41,863 bases of DNA from an uncultured Methylococcaceae bacterium (GCA_903934035.1 CAIZMK010000201.1:1-41863); one strand, 5' to 3'. Positions 9,808 to 19,655 are shown, counted from the stretch's first letter. The notes: generated by a model not told the origin, from the sequence alone. Numbers and translations are program-made.

Positions 9808-10293
9808 TTAATCTTTTAATATCGTAACTTGATCGCCTAATCGGATTATCCCACCTTGTAATACTTGTGCATTAATTCCACCATGACCTCGCATGGAATT
9901 ATAACCGCCAGGGCCTAATGTTTTTTCCATCTTTGAACAGGGATGGCATAAGCCAGTCATTTGAAATATCGCTGCGCCAATCTTAAATTTACAATTTTTT
10001 AAGGCTAATAAATTAACGCCTTTTATCAGTAAGTTACGTCTTAAAATTTCTGGAGCAATAGACTGATTTAGCATGGACTCAAGTACCGCTAAATGCTCAT
10101 ACTGTAATAATGTCACTTGTCTACGTCCACTATTGCCGTTATATCGATCACCTATTAAACCTGATCGTGCATCAGCTAAAACCTCATCTACCACGATCAT
10201 AGCATCGCCTTTGCTGGGTCTAACTCCTATCCAAATTAATTCCCCAGAATTAGGAAAAGTTTGTAATAACTGACTTAGGCTTAATTGACTCAT
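9808..10293 (-). CDS. MOSC domain-containing protein
   Basis: GLIGDRYNGNSGRRQVTLLQ; LCHPCSKME...MRGHGGINAQVLQGG. Confidence 0.9.
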   Translation of the reverse strand: MSQLSLSQLLQTFPNSGELIWIGVRPSKGDAMIVVDEVLADARSGLIGDRYNGNSGRRQVTLLQYEHLAVLESMLNQSIAPEILRRNLLIKGVNLLALKNCKFKIGAAIFQMTGLCHPCSKMEKTLGPGGYNSMRGHGGINAQVLQGGIIRLGDQVTILKD

Positions 10294-10416
10294 AGTGTTA
10301 TCACCAAAATCACTTGGTTTTGTTGTTAATATAGCTTAGATTTTAGGGGGATTATTCAAGGCAACTGGTTTTCTTTTAAGTAGCGTGAAGTTAGCAGAGC
10401 AAAATTATTGTCTGTG

Positions 10417-10998
10417 TTAATTTAACGATAACAACCAGTAACTGCGCTTTGGATAAGTAATGTCAAGTACGGGCAGTTCTTTGAATCCTTGTTTAATATA
10501 CAAATTGCGCATTCCATGAGCATGCTGGTCTGTCCGGCCGAGCCGATAATCAAATTTATGCTGACGTAACTCTGATAACAATGTGTAGGATAACTGCTCT
10601 GCGATACCCAATCTACGGTATTTTGCTCTTACACCTAAGCCACCCACATAAAATGTTCTCAGCTTATAGTTACCGAGATAATCTAAGTCGTAGCTACCAG
10701 AAATCTTAAAAAAAGTCTGGTCACGAGGATCATCAGATTTAACAACCAACTCTTGGCCCAGCAGGTAACCTATAATATGACCTTCTTGTTTATGCTTTGC
10801 TATGACAAGTATGGTGTTTTTTCTCATCATTTCTACACCCAGTCCAAACATGATTCTTGCAGCTGAAAAGCTTTCATTCCAGGGTGGTTCACTAAATACT
10901 TCGCAAATAACTTCTGCCAAATCTGAGATTAAAATACCTTGTTGGTCTGACCTTAAATCACTGATTGTTATGACTTGAACGTCAAAAAAGTCAGTCAT
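10417..10998 (-). CDS. GNAT family N-acetyltransferase
   Basis: VRAKYRRLGIAEQLSYTLLSELR acetyl-CoA-binding motif. Confidence 0.8.
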   Translation of the reverse strand: MTDFFDVQVITISDLRSDQQGILISDLAEVICEVFSEPPWNESFSAARIMFGLGVEMMRKNTILVIAKHKQEGHIIGYLLGQELVVKSDDPRDQTFFKISGSYDLDYLGNYKLRTFYVGGLGVRAKYRRLGIAEQLSYTLLSELRQHKFDYRLGRTDQHAHGMRNLYIKQGFKELPVLDITYPKRSYWLLSLN

Positions 10999-11000
10999 AT

Positions 11001-11165
11001 TTAATTAGATTTTTTTGCAGATAAGCGGTAAAAAATAAAAGCTGAGATCAATAGTATAGGAAATAATGTCACTGAAAACATTGCTGGTGAACAACCGCGG
11101 CTACAGTTGGCTAACATCAATAAAAAGAAAAAAATTAGAACGCTTAATGTTGTTAATATTTTCAT
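11001..11165 (-). CDS. Small membrane protein, 54 aa (MKILTTLSVLIFFFLLMLANCSRGCSPAMFSVTLFPILLISAFIFYRLSAKKSN)
   Basis: Strong SD AGGAGGAATTATC-ATG; two hydrophobic segments; directly upstream of the GNAT gene; absent from the supplied ORF track. Confidence 0.65.
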   Translation of the reverse strand: MKILTTLSVLIFFFLLMLANCSRGCSPAMFSVTLFPILLISAFIFYRLSAKKSN

Positions 11166-11290
11166 GATAATTCCTCCTAAGAAAATGTGCGCTTTAGCAC
11201 TATGGTGATAAAGTTATACAAGCAATTTTTATAAAAGCAACCTCCATGGTGTGAGGAAAGCTAAAAAACCTATCAAGCCAAATAGTAATT

Positions 11291-11899
11291 ATGCGAATGA
11301 AAGTGAATATAAAAAAGTTTTTTATCCCTGTTCTTTGTTTGTTGCATATGACTGCCATTTTTTGGTGGACCTTGCCACATAGTTTTCAAGGTATGATTGC
11401 AGAAGATGTTAAGCAAACGACTATAGAATCTAAGGTTTTTAAATGGCTAGGATTTGCTGAAAATACTTGGCCAGTTCTTTTTTTAAACCATTACATTGAT
11501 ATCACTGCTTCCCAACAATACTGGGACTTTTTTGCCCCACAAAGCCCTAAGTTTCATCAATATTTATCAGTTTGTAATAGCCTTAATAGGGATAATAAAT
11601 CTGAGGAAATAAGCTGTAAAGGGCCTGTTTTATTTAGTAACTTAAAGCATGATTTTGATACTTTTATGATTGTTAGTAATAGCAGTCGCTATTATCGCTT
11701 AACGGAAACCTTGATCAATTTAAACGATCCCGATTTTTTGCAGGCTTTTGGGCAATATTACCAAAGTCATCAATCTGAAGGAATTACTAACAATGTTTCT
11801 GTGCAATTACTAGCTCATCAATTTGAGCTTTATCCTGATCTTAAAGAAATGCCAAAATCGGGTTACCGTATAGATAAGATACTTTGGGAACGTTATTAA
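11291..11899 (+). CDS. Hypothetical protein with N-terminal TM segment
   Basis: 202 aa ORF overlapping the next CDS; no recognised domain. Confidence 0.7.
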   Translation: MRMKVNIKKFFIPVLCLLHMTAIFWWTLPHSFQGMIAEDVKQTTIESKVFKWLGFAENTWPVLFLNHYIDITASQQYWDFFAPQSPKFHQYLSVCNSLNRDNKSEEISCKGPVLFSNLKHDFDTFMIVSNSSRYYRLTETLINLNDPDFLQAFGQYYQSHQSEGITNNVSVQLLAHQFELYPDLKEMPKSGYRIDKILWERY

Positions 11900-12795
11900 T
11901 GAAAAGTGTATGGAACTATCTATGGTTTAACCCAATTGACGCCAAGCAATATGCTGCTTTAAGGATTTTATTTGGCGGCTTATCATGCGTTTATTTTTTA
12001 GAGTTTTTGCCTTATGTGGACAGCCAATTTAGTCGTTTAGGTTGGTTAGGTGATATTCAACAAATAGCAAATCAAAATGGTGGAAGTTGGTCAATATTTT
12101 TTATCCATGAAAATTGGAGTTTCACCACATTAGCTTATGCCGTTATTGTTCTAGGCATATTAAGTGCCTTTCTTATGATGATAGGTTGGAAGAGTCGATA
12201 CACTGCCTTTATAACATGGCTGATATGGGTGTCTTTGTGGAATCGAAATCCATTATTAATGGATGGTGATGATGCGATACTTAAAATGATGTGTTTTTAT
12301 TTGATGTTATCGCCGTGTGCAAATTGTTGGTCAGTTGATGCCTATATACGAAAAGCATCTCAACACGTTGTTGTTTGGCCATTACGTTTGATACAGTTTC
12401 AAATTGCTTTAATTTATTTTGTATCAGGCTGGGTTAAGTTTCATAGTGTTGAATGGAATGATGGCAGCATTATTCAGTATGTTTTAATTCATCCAGAATA
12501 TTCACGATGGAATGGTTGGGGAATTATTGATAGCCCTTTAATAAAATCATTATTAGCTGGACTTACTTGGTTTATAAGAGATTGGGAATTGTTTTTTCCG
12601 GTATTATTGCTCAATCCCTATACACGCAGATCGAGCATTTTAATAGGGGTATTGTTTCATTTAGGTTTATTACTAACTATGCATTTACGTTGGTTTCCGG
12701 TGATTATGCTTTCATTGTATCCAGCGCTGCTTTCAAATAGTTTTTTTACAGGAATAGAAAATAAGTTAAAACATGTTAGGCATGATTCGAAATAA
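11899..12795 (+). CDS. HTTM-domain (vitamin K-dependent carboxylase-like) membrane protein
   Basis: Multi-TM; ALRILFGGLSCVYFLEFLPY...QIALIYFVSGWVKFHS...ELFFPVLLLNPYTRR; start at MKSVWNY is likely. Confidence 0.75.
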   Translation: MKSVWNYLWFNPIDAKQYAALRILFGGLSCVYFLEFLPYVDSQFSRLGWLGDIQQIANQNGGSWSIFFIHENWSFTTLAYAVIVLGILSAFLMMIGWKSRYTAFITWLIWVSLWNRNPLLMDGDDAILKMMCFYLMLSPCANCWSVDAYIRKASQHVVVWPLRLIQFQIALIYFVSGWVKFHSVEWNDGSIIQYVLIHPEYSRWNGWGIIDSPLIKSLLAGLTWFIRDWELFFPVLLLNPYTRRSSILIGVLFHLGLLLTMHLRWFPVIMLSLYPALLSNSFFTGIENKLKHVRHDSK

Positions 12796-12848
12796 ATTAA
12801 CGCTCACTAAATGGATACAAATTTAAGATCGTAAGATATAAGTTTCTG

Positions 12849-12927
12849 CCGTTCGTGGTGAGCTTAGTAGAACCTTGAGCGGCTTAACCGTAAATTCTTC
12901 GACACGCTCAGGATGAACGGTTAAGCC
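12849..12927. repeat. Intergenic inverted repeat (CCGTTCGTGGTGAGC... type)
   Basis: GGCTTAACCGT/ACGGTTAAGCC perfect 11-bp arms plus gttcgtggtgagc..acacgctcaggatgaac imperfect arms, between convergent genes. Confidence 0.6.
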
Positions 12928-12979
12928 TTAATCATATCTGGTCTTAAGTTGATAAGCCCCTATGTTATTTTTTATAGTG

Positions 12980-13390
12980 TTATTGGGTTATTTTTACTAG
13001 CCAGCCGCTAGAGCCTTTACAATTACTTTGAGCATCAATGAGTATTTTTGCATAAGTATCTTTTAATTCGGCTGGCAGTGTTCCATGAACACTGACACTG
13101 GCGCCTTCAGTTTTTGGCCCTATTTCAATAGTAGCGGGTACGCCTTTAACGGTGACTTTGATTGTTTCAGGATGTGTATTACCAGAAGCTCTAAAAGAGA
13201 AGCTTGATCCTGGTGCTACTTCGGCTTTATCTTCTGGAGAAAAATCTGTAAATCGTGGTTTAGTACAGGTATTTACACTACCACTGCGGCTATTATCTCC
13301 AACACCGTAAGCCCCAGCTTGACTAGCTACCAGCATTAAAACAGCTATCGTAAAACCATTGTATCTTTTCATTATCAAACTCCATTGCAT
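12980..13390 (-). CDS. Hypothetical secreted protein
   Basis: Signal peptide ending ASQAGA; no recognised domain. Confidence 0.65.
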   Translation of the reverse strand: MQWSLIMKRYNGFTIAVLMLVASQAGAYGVGDNSRSGSVNTCTKPRFTDFSPEDKAEVAPGSSFSFRASGNTHPETIKVTVKGVPATIEIGPKTEGASVSVHGTLPAELKDTYAKILIDAQSNCKGSSGWLVKITQ

Positions 13391-13511
13391 TGTTATTATT
13401 AATACAAAGTATCTGAAATAAGCGGATTGTCAAATGGCATAAAAGTCATACGAATTTATTAAAGTAACTGTCTTTATACTCTCGTTTGCCGCGCGTCGGA
13501 GGTTTTCTTTT

Positions 13512-13928
13512 TCATTGATGCTTATTAGTCATTTTTCTTTCAATGCGAAGCATTGCGCCATATAAAAGATGAGATAAGCCAGTATAAAGAAAAAATGGTG
13601 AGAAATTTTCATCAATAGCAATGTCATTGATTTCACCATAAAGCCTCATTGAAATGATCATCATGAGTAGAAAAAAACCAACGGGTATCATTATCTGGAA
13701 GTTATTTCTGAAGGTGCAATAAATTAAAATGGCTACTTCAGTCATGGCCAGATAGATCATGATTATGCGTAAATTATTGTCCAGTGCACCATACAAATCC
13801 TCGTTAAATTCAAATATTGAGTAACTGTCAGAAACAGACAATACGCAACCGGCTAAAAGAAGAAAAACTGCGATATAGAAATTTATTTCGAGGAGCAATT
13901 TAATGCTTTTAAGTGTCATGCTATTCAT
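13512..13928 (-). CDS. Hypothetical membrane protein
   Basis: 138 aa with about 4 hydrophobic segments. Confidence 0.6.
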   Translation of the reverse strand: MNSMTLKSIKLLLEINFYIAVFLLLAGCVLSVSDSYSIFEFNEDLYGALDNNLRIIMIYLAMTEVAILIYCTFRNNFQIMIPVGFFLLMMIISMRLYGEINDIAIDENFSPFFLYTGLSHLLYGAMLRIERKMTNKHQ

Positions 13929-14205
13929 CTGTATTGCCTATGATAATCGCCAAAAGTGCTGCTCTTAACCATTTGGTAGGCTTATTAGAGCAAGAAAATT
14001 AATTTGTTTTAAATCTTATAGGTGTGCTGAAGACATTATAAAAAACACAAAATAAAGGATTTATATTAATAACTTACCTGCTGATAACTAGCTTGTCAAA
14101 AGCTGTTGGTGTGATTGTGGCACTAATATTAAAGTGTTTACAGTATTTAGTCAGGAGTTGACTATGGCGGATATGTTGATCAAATCCGCCATAGTTTATT
14201 TTAGT

Positions 14206-14463
14206 CTATGAATTTGGCATTGAGGACAGATGAGCATCTAGTTCTGCTCTTATTAGAGCATCGTAATGGCGGTTTAATGTGGCATCGCTAGGCCTTGGTT
14301 GAAGAGAGGTTTCTACTTTATGCTGTAACTGCGTAAGAAATGTATTTTCTGGTGATACTTGCTCAGAAACATTTAGTTTTGAGCTGTCTTGATCGACTTC
14401 GGAACGCATGCCAATTATGGCAATAAAAAGCAATGCTATGAAAAGTATTACAACCTCTAACAT
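14206..14463 (-). CDS. Hypothetical small protein with N-terminal TM
   Basis: Start MLEVVILFIALLF with SD GAGGTATTGAT-ATG is more plausible than the 14589 start. Confidence 0.55.
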   Translation of the reverse strand: MLEVVILFIALLFIAIIGMRSEVDQDSSKLNVSEQVSPENTFLTQLQHKVETSLQPRPSDATLNRHYDALIRAELDAHLSSMPNS

Positions 14464-14512
14464 ATCAATACCTCGACATAATAAATTTACAAAATAACGA
14501 CTGTGACTTAAT

Positions 14513-14686
14513 TTAGTGCCATGAAAATTGGTCAATTTTAAAGCGATTGCGATGTTTTTTGATGTTGAGGAAAATAATTGCGATGGCAAATAAGCCTGCT
14601 GATACAGTGTATTCGCCGGAAATAAATAGCACGATTGATAATATAATGGTTGCTGCTATACCACTATCTTTAGGTAAGTTTTTCAT
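14513..14686 (-). CDS. Small membrane protein candidate, 57 aa (MKNLPKDSGIAATIILSIVLFISGEYTVSAGLFAIAIIFLNIKKHRNRFKIDQFSWH)
   Basis: Two hydrophobic segments; ATG at 14686; conflicts with the upstream extension of the 14206 ORF. Confidence 0.5.
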   Translation of the reverse strand: MKNLPKDSGIAATIILSIVLFISGEYTVSAGLFAIAIIFLNIKKHRNRFKIDQFSWH

Positions 14687-14863
14687 ATTTTAGCCCTTTT
14701 AATTAAACGACGGGCTGACTATAGCGAACTTGTTTTTTGATGACAATACTGTGATTGATGTATAGATTGTATTCTAAATGGAAATAATTAAAAATGTGTC
14801 TGGCATAAGTGTTGTATGTCAAGCTAAAACTTGATTGCTACACCAACTTGAGTCTATTAAACT

Positions 14864-16165
14864 TCATTTTAATTTTAAAGTGGCTGATTTGTTTAGCCAT
14901 ACATTGGCTTTATTGGATAACCAACTGCGAGCAACATTGTCTTTTTTACAGATGTGATCTAAAAAAGCACTGGAAACGCTATAGACAGCGGCCACCTGGG
15001 CATAATCTTGATTACCATTAACTTTAGATCTATCTTTATCTCTAGACATCATCCCATTTCCAGTATTGTCGCCATGAGAGCCGCTCCTACTTCTACCGTT
15101 ACTTCCGCCTCCGCCATATTGGTTGGTGAAGTGAGATTGTTTGTTCGATTCTGTGTCCTCTGATGAATCTTGATTAGAGTTTGGATCTTGGTTTTGGTTT
15201 TGGCTGAAATTATTGCCAGACAGTAACTGATGACTGCCTTTTTTTAAAACTAATAAACATTTATCTCCCGGTGGAGAATATTCCCAAATAGCCGTGCGTG
15301 CAAAAGGTGTGCTGATAGCGGATGGGTCATCGTCTTCTGCACCTGTTACAGCAAGTAGGGGAAGGGAAATGTTTTGGTACCGCGTGGTAATGTCACCTAA
15401 TGCCATATCTACGGCAGGGCTTAATAAAATAGCTGCTAGTGGTTTAAAATCTGTTGTTGAGGGCAGGGTGATATCATAGGTTTCACCTATCATAGCAGCT
15501 GTGGTTTGTGCACCTATATCATAACCAGCGATCACTACTCTTGATAAATCGGCTCTTGCAAATAAGCCTAGTCTGCTTTGATTTCGTTGTTTAAGTTGTG
15601 CATAAGCCCATAGTACCTGATTTATGCGTTTGCTCAGTTGTTCTTGTGAAAAGTATTGATGCCCTAAGTAGCGAAGATCACTGTTTCTAATATCTTTTTG
15701 TGCAGCGGAATTATCGTAGTCTTTACTAAACCATGAGCTACTTTTGGGTGGCGCTACTTTAGGTGTGCCTTTCAGCGCGTCACCAAGACTTTTAGGTTGC
15801 ACACTGAAGACTGAATAGCCTGCTTTAGCCCAAGCTTCTCTCCAGAGTTTACCTGTCTCTGAAGACTCGCCTAATCCTGGTAAATAGATAATAAGAGGAT
15901 AATTGCCAGGAACAACAGGAGTCATCATGGTTATCTGAATACCTTGGTCATCATGCTGCCAGGTTTCTGTGATGGACTCTACGTCATAATTGAGCACAGC
16001 AGAATAGCCACCATTAGCGATAGATACATCAATTTTTGCTGATTGCTGTTCCGGTGTTAAGGGCGTCGGTCCCATAAAGCAAGCAGTCATTAAGCAGGTG
16101 ATAAGCAGGCTAAGAGTAATTGCAGAGAATTTAGTGGTCATTTTTTTCATGAGATGAGAAGGCAC
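14864..16165 (-). CDS. Alpha/beta-hydrolase-fold lipoprotein (dienelactone hydrolase/PAF-AH-like) with low-complexity insert
   Basis: Lipobox LMTAC; YPLIIYLPGLGESSE; VVIAGYDIGAQTTAAM nucleophile-elbow-like segment; AILLSPAVD. Confidence 0.7.
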   Translation of the reverse strand: MPSHLMKKMTTKFSAITLSLLITCLMTACFMGPTPLTPEQQSAKIDVSIANGGYSAVLNYDVESITETWQHDDQGIQITMMTPVVPGNYPLIIYLPGLGESSETGKLWREAWAKAGYSVFSVQPKSLGDALKGTPKVAPPKSSSWFSKDYDNSAAQKDIRNSDLRYLGHQYFSQEQLSKRINQVLWAYAQLKQRNQSRLGLFARADLSRVVIAGYDIGAQTTAAMIGETYDITLPSTTDFKPLAAILLSPAVDMALGDITTRYQNISLPLLAVTGAEDDDPSAISTPFARTAIWEYSPPGDKCLLVLKKGSHQLLSGNNFSQNQNQDPNSNQDSSEDTESNKQSHFTNQYGGGGSNGRSRSGSHGDNTGNGMMSRDKDRSKVNGNQDYAQVAAVYSVSSAFLDHICKKDNVARSWLSNKANVWLNKSATLKLK

Positions 16166-16211
16166 TTACGTTAACGACTGGAACTATTAAAGCGGGTTAA
16201 GTTTGCTATTG

Positions 16212-16625
16212 TTATTGATGGCCTTGTACAGAAGGCGGAGGTATTAAGCTATTAGGTTTAGGCGCAAACGGTGGAACAGGTGGGTAAGGTGATGTTATTT
16301 GAGCTGGAGTGACGCCAGTGAGCTGTCCATAAACAGGAACCTGATGACCTTTTGCGTACATACATTGTATATAGGCCATATCGTAGTGAAGCTGATCCTC
16401 ATAAATAGAGGTAGAGGCGTTAGAGTGATCAATGTTTGGCGCTATTTGGTTTGGCATCGTCCCAAGTTTAGCAAATTGTTGGCAGATAAAATTATCCTTA
16501 TCAAATTGATCCAATGATAAGCCCGTGCCAGGTAGTACCAGAACACTGGGTCCGGTAGGAATACTGGCGCAGCCTTGTATCATCAGTAAAGTGATGCTAG
16601 TAGCTATGGTAATTAAACGTGACAT
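16212..16625 (-). CDS. Small lipoprotein, glycine-zipper-protein-like
   Basis: Lipobox MIQGCASIPTGPSVLVLPGTG; CMYAKGHQVPV. Confidence 0.65.
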   Translation of the reverse strand: MSRLITIATSITLLMIQGCASIPTGPSVLVLPGTGLSLDQFDKDNFICQQFAKLGTMPNQIAPNIDHSNASTSIYEDQLHYDMAYIQCMYAKGHQVPVYGQLTGVTPAQITSPYPPVPPFAPKPNSLIPPPSVQGHQ

Positions 16626-16638
16626 ATATAATCTCTAG

Positions 16639-17088
16639 TTATTGAGGAGGCGCGGGCGGTGTGGGAGCTACTTGCTGCCAGCCATTAGGGCATTCTCTGA
16701 CATAAGGATAATAACCGTTTGGGTTTTGGCAGTAATACCAATAATTGCTAGGAGCTTGTTGTACGACAGGTGCTGGGCTTTGCTGTATATAGACAGGTGG
16801 TGCAACTGGAACTTCAACGATTGTAGGTGGATAAGCATAATTATTATAGCCGCCATAATAACTACCAATCCCGTATCCCAAACCTAAGCCCAGTCCTAAA
16901 CCTAGTGCACCGTAGCCGTAGCCACGATGACCACCTCTATAGCCACCACCGTACCCCCCACCATAGTGGCCGCCACCATAATGACCTCCACCGTGAAAAC
17001 GGTCAGCCCAGGCAGGATTTACAGTCATTACGCCAATAAGTGTAATAACTAAACATAATGCAGTGATATTTTTCATAATGATCTCCAT
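16639..17088 (-). CDS. Gly/Tyr/His-rich secreted protein
   Basis: Signal peptide; GGGHYGGGHYGGGYGGGY low complexity; C-terminal YYCQNPNGYYPYVRECPNGWQQV. Confidence 0.7.
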   Translation of the reverse strand: MEIIMKNITALCLVITLIGVMTVNPAWADRFHGGGHYGGGHYGGGYGGGYRGGHRGYGYGALGLGLGLGLGYGIGSYYGGYNNYAYPPTIVEVPVAPPVYIQQSPAPVVQQAPSNYWYYCQNPNGYYPYVRECPNGWQQVAPTPPAPPQ

Positions 17089-17264
17089 GCTGCGTTGATG
17101 GTGTTGTCAAAGGTTAATAGTGTATAGTATTTATTTGCAGATAGTTACGTAGGATGGGTAGGGCGTTAGAGATTGTAAAAGTATTCTTTTTATTTTCCCT
17201 CTTTAGCAAAGAGGGGTTAGGGGAGATTGGGTCTATTAAAAATAATCATTAAATATTACTAGTC

Positions 17265-17598
17265 TATAGCTGATGTTACGCAGTCGCCATTCAGCGGTTT
17301 AAAAAAACTCACATAATGAGGTCGCTATCGCGACGATGTGTTAATCGGGTATTCGCACCCGAAGGCGAGATACTTTCTTTTGCTCCGCCAAAAGAATGTA
17401 TCCAAAGAAAAGGCGGCTCGATTACCGCTTCTTCCTGCGCTCCTCGGTTTTATCGAGGGGCGGTAGAGAGGGCTTCCTGCCCTCCTGCCGACGCGCGGCA
17501 TCCATGCCGCGCCCCTTCGGGCTAGTCCCAACAAAACCTACGGTGCTCGGCGCGGCAAACGAGAGTAAAGCCACGTTACTGCGTAACATCAGTCTATA
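17265..17598. mobile_element. MITE-like GC-rich element with terminal inverted repeats
   Basis: Left TATAGCTGATGTTACGCAGT and right ACTGCGTAACATCAGTCTATA are inverted copies; AGTCTATA is a direct repeat at 17261-17268 and 17591-17598; interior is GC-rich and palindromic with only spurious ORFs. Confidence 0.65.
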
Positions 17599-17762
17599 AT
17601 ACAAAAAACTCCCCTCGATCCCCATTTTACAAAGGGGGGCGCTAAAATCATAATACTTTCACAGTCTCGTTAGCGTAATCCATCGTGTGATATGCGTTTG
17701 ATGTTTTTTACTTTGTTCTAGCCATCCTACCATTTACAGTTTTAGACAATCTGAGCAGAGTC

Positions 17763-17813
17763 TAGGCCGGAAATGCTTTACTTGCTTACGCTCGTAAAGT
17801 CTTATCCGGCCTA
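17763..17813. repeat. REP-like repeat, half copy
   Basis: TAGGCCGGAAATGCTTTACTTGCTTACGCTCGTAAAGTCTTATCCGGCCTA, same family as 101-217. Confidence 0.75.
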
Positions 17814-17848
17814 AAACTTTTTATCTTATAAGCTAAAAATTCCATTAA

Positions 17849-19003
17849 TCAGTTAAGTTTCAGCATTTCCAGAGCTAAATTAGCCATGTTTTTAGAACCA
17901 CCGCCTTGCCCTAGTTGCGCCTTAACTAAAAGTAAATTGGCTCGCATTTCATCTGCATAAGATTTATCTAGCAATATTCGTATAACTTCGGCAGCAATGT
18001 TTTCGGGCGTTGCTGCGTGTTGTATCAATTCTTTAATAGCCAGTTTACCTAAAACAATATTGGGTAAACCTATAAAAGGCGTATTAACCAAACATCGACC
18101 TAGCCAATAAGTTATAGCGGCTAATTTATAAGTAATCACCATCGGTATAGTCATTAAAGCGACTTCTAATGTTGCAGTACCTGATGTGGTCATAATGGCG
18201 TCACAGCATTGCATCACATCATAAGGTTGATTTTTTATAACGGTAATGCGACAACTCGAAGCGTTTAAATAATCGTTTAATAAGCTATCACTAATCGAGT
18301 CGGCTTGAGGCAATATAAATTGCACATCAGCTAACTCAGTTTGTAATTGTTCTGCAGCGGATAACATAATCGGCAATAAACGTTTTATTTCATTGGCGCG
18401 ACTACCTGGTAATAAACCAATGATCGCTTTATTTTCATCTAAGCCAAAGCGATAACAGTTTTCAGATCGGCTATGGTTAGGGTGGACTTTGTCTACAGAA
18501 GGATGCCCGACATAGCGCACGGGTACCTGTTCGGCATCATAATAAGCTGTTTCAAAAGGGAAGATCACTGCCATCATATCGATGGCTTTCCCATAAGTTT
18601 TTACACGACCTGGTCGCCAAGCCCAAACTTGTGGGCTTACATAAAACAATACCTTGATCCCCAGTTGTTTGGCAAAACGCGCTAATTTAAGATTGAATTC
18701 TTTATAATCAACACAGACTAGCAAATCTGGACGTTCGCTTGCCACGAGCTGTTGCATGAGTGTTAAGGCTTTACGAATTTCACCATAATGCTTAATGACT
18801 TCAATCACCCCAATTACGGCGATACCCGCAGAATCATAGCGAATATCGATACCAGCCTGTGCCATTTTTGCCCCTCCCATACCCATGCCTTTAATGCTGG
18901 GCTGCTGTGCTTTCAACTCCAAAAACATATTGGCAGCGTGTTGGTCACCAGAAGATTCTCCGGCACTGAACACTATGGATTGCTGATTTTTTTGTGGAGG
19001 CAT
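17849..19003 (-). CDS. lpxB: Lipid-A-disaccharide synthase
   Basis: FSAGESSGDQHAANMFLEL; KVLFYVSPQVWAWRPGRV; LLPGSRANEIKRLLP. Confidence 0.96.
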   Translation of the reverse strand: MPPQKNQQSIVFSAGESSGDQHAANMFLELKAQQPSIKGMGMGGAKMAQAGIDIRYDSAGIAVIGVIEVIKHYGEIRKALTLMQQLVASERPDLLVCVDYKEFNLKLARFAKQLGIKVLFYVSPQVWAWRPGRVKTYGKAIDMMAVIFPFETAYYDAEQVPVRYVGHPSVDKVHPNHSRSENCYRFGLDENKAIIGLLPGSRANEIKRLLPIMLSAAEQLQTELADVQFILPQADSISDSLLNDYLNASSCRITVIKNQPYDVMQCCDAIMTTSGTATLEVALMTIPMVITYKLAAITYWLGRCLVNTPFIGLPNIVLGKLAIKELIQHAATPENIAAEVIRILLDKSYADEMRANLLLVKAQLGQGGGSKNMANLALEMLKLN

Positions 19004-19581
19004 GGGTAAGTTTTCCTAGGTTATAAACTTATTAATTGCCAATTCATTGGCAATCTTTGTGCCTGCTTAAGAACAGTTTCTGTGGCGAGTAATTTCATAT
19101 TCGGCGATGACCCGAATTGCCGCAAGAGTCGTTTACTATGACGTTTAATTTAGCTTTCAAAATTATTTTTATCGGTCTGTCAATTTAAGCATTTTCTCTT
19201 AATCGCTGTGTTAATACAACAGCCAATCCCGTAATTAATGGTGTTGTATCAAAGCTTTCGAGCTGTCATTGTTGGAAACTGTAATATAAAGTGCTGATAA
19301 ACTAAAGTTTCGGAATTATTTTTGCTAGCATATCAAGTGTTTATTCTTGTTATTCTTGGACTTAAGTATTGGTGTTTTACTTTTAAATTGAAGGACTTAC
19401 CATAGTTTGTCTGCAGAAGAGATGTTTTTCCCTTTGCTGGCCTTATTTCATAAATGAATTCGCCGAATTAATTTTCTCGGCAATAGGAGCTATATGACTA
19501 AAGCATCTGTTCTTGATGCAGTTGAGTCTTCGCGCCCTAATATGTACAGCTAGCAGGGGAAAACCCTATGTCAGTTGGTGT

Positions 19582-19619
19582 GGGTGGAGATAATGGGCGC
19601 AAACCCGTTATCTCCATCC
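19582..19619. terminator. Hairpin at the 3' end of the che locus
   Basis: GGGTGGAGATAATGGG/CCCGTTATCTCCATCC 16-bp stem (two wobbles); no clear T run. Confidence 0.4.
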
Positions 19620-19655
19620 TACTGAATATCATTACAAAAATACCTAAATTGCTAT

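Noticed and set aside
16639-17088. Gly/Tyr/His-rich protein as a metal-binding or silk-like novelty
   Set aside because: Secreted Gly-rich proteins ending in YYCQNP.GYYPYV..CP.GW are a common proteobacterial hypothetical type; no further evidence of a special role.
17316-17625. Overlapping 66-69 aa ORFs on both strands (MRSLSRRCVNRVF..., MLGLARRGAAWMP...)
   Set aside because: They lie entirely in the GC-rich palindromic element and are open on several frames at once; composition-driven false ORFs.
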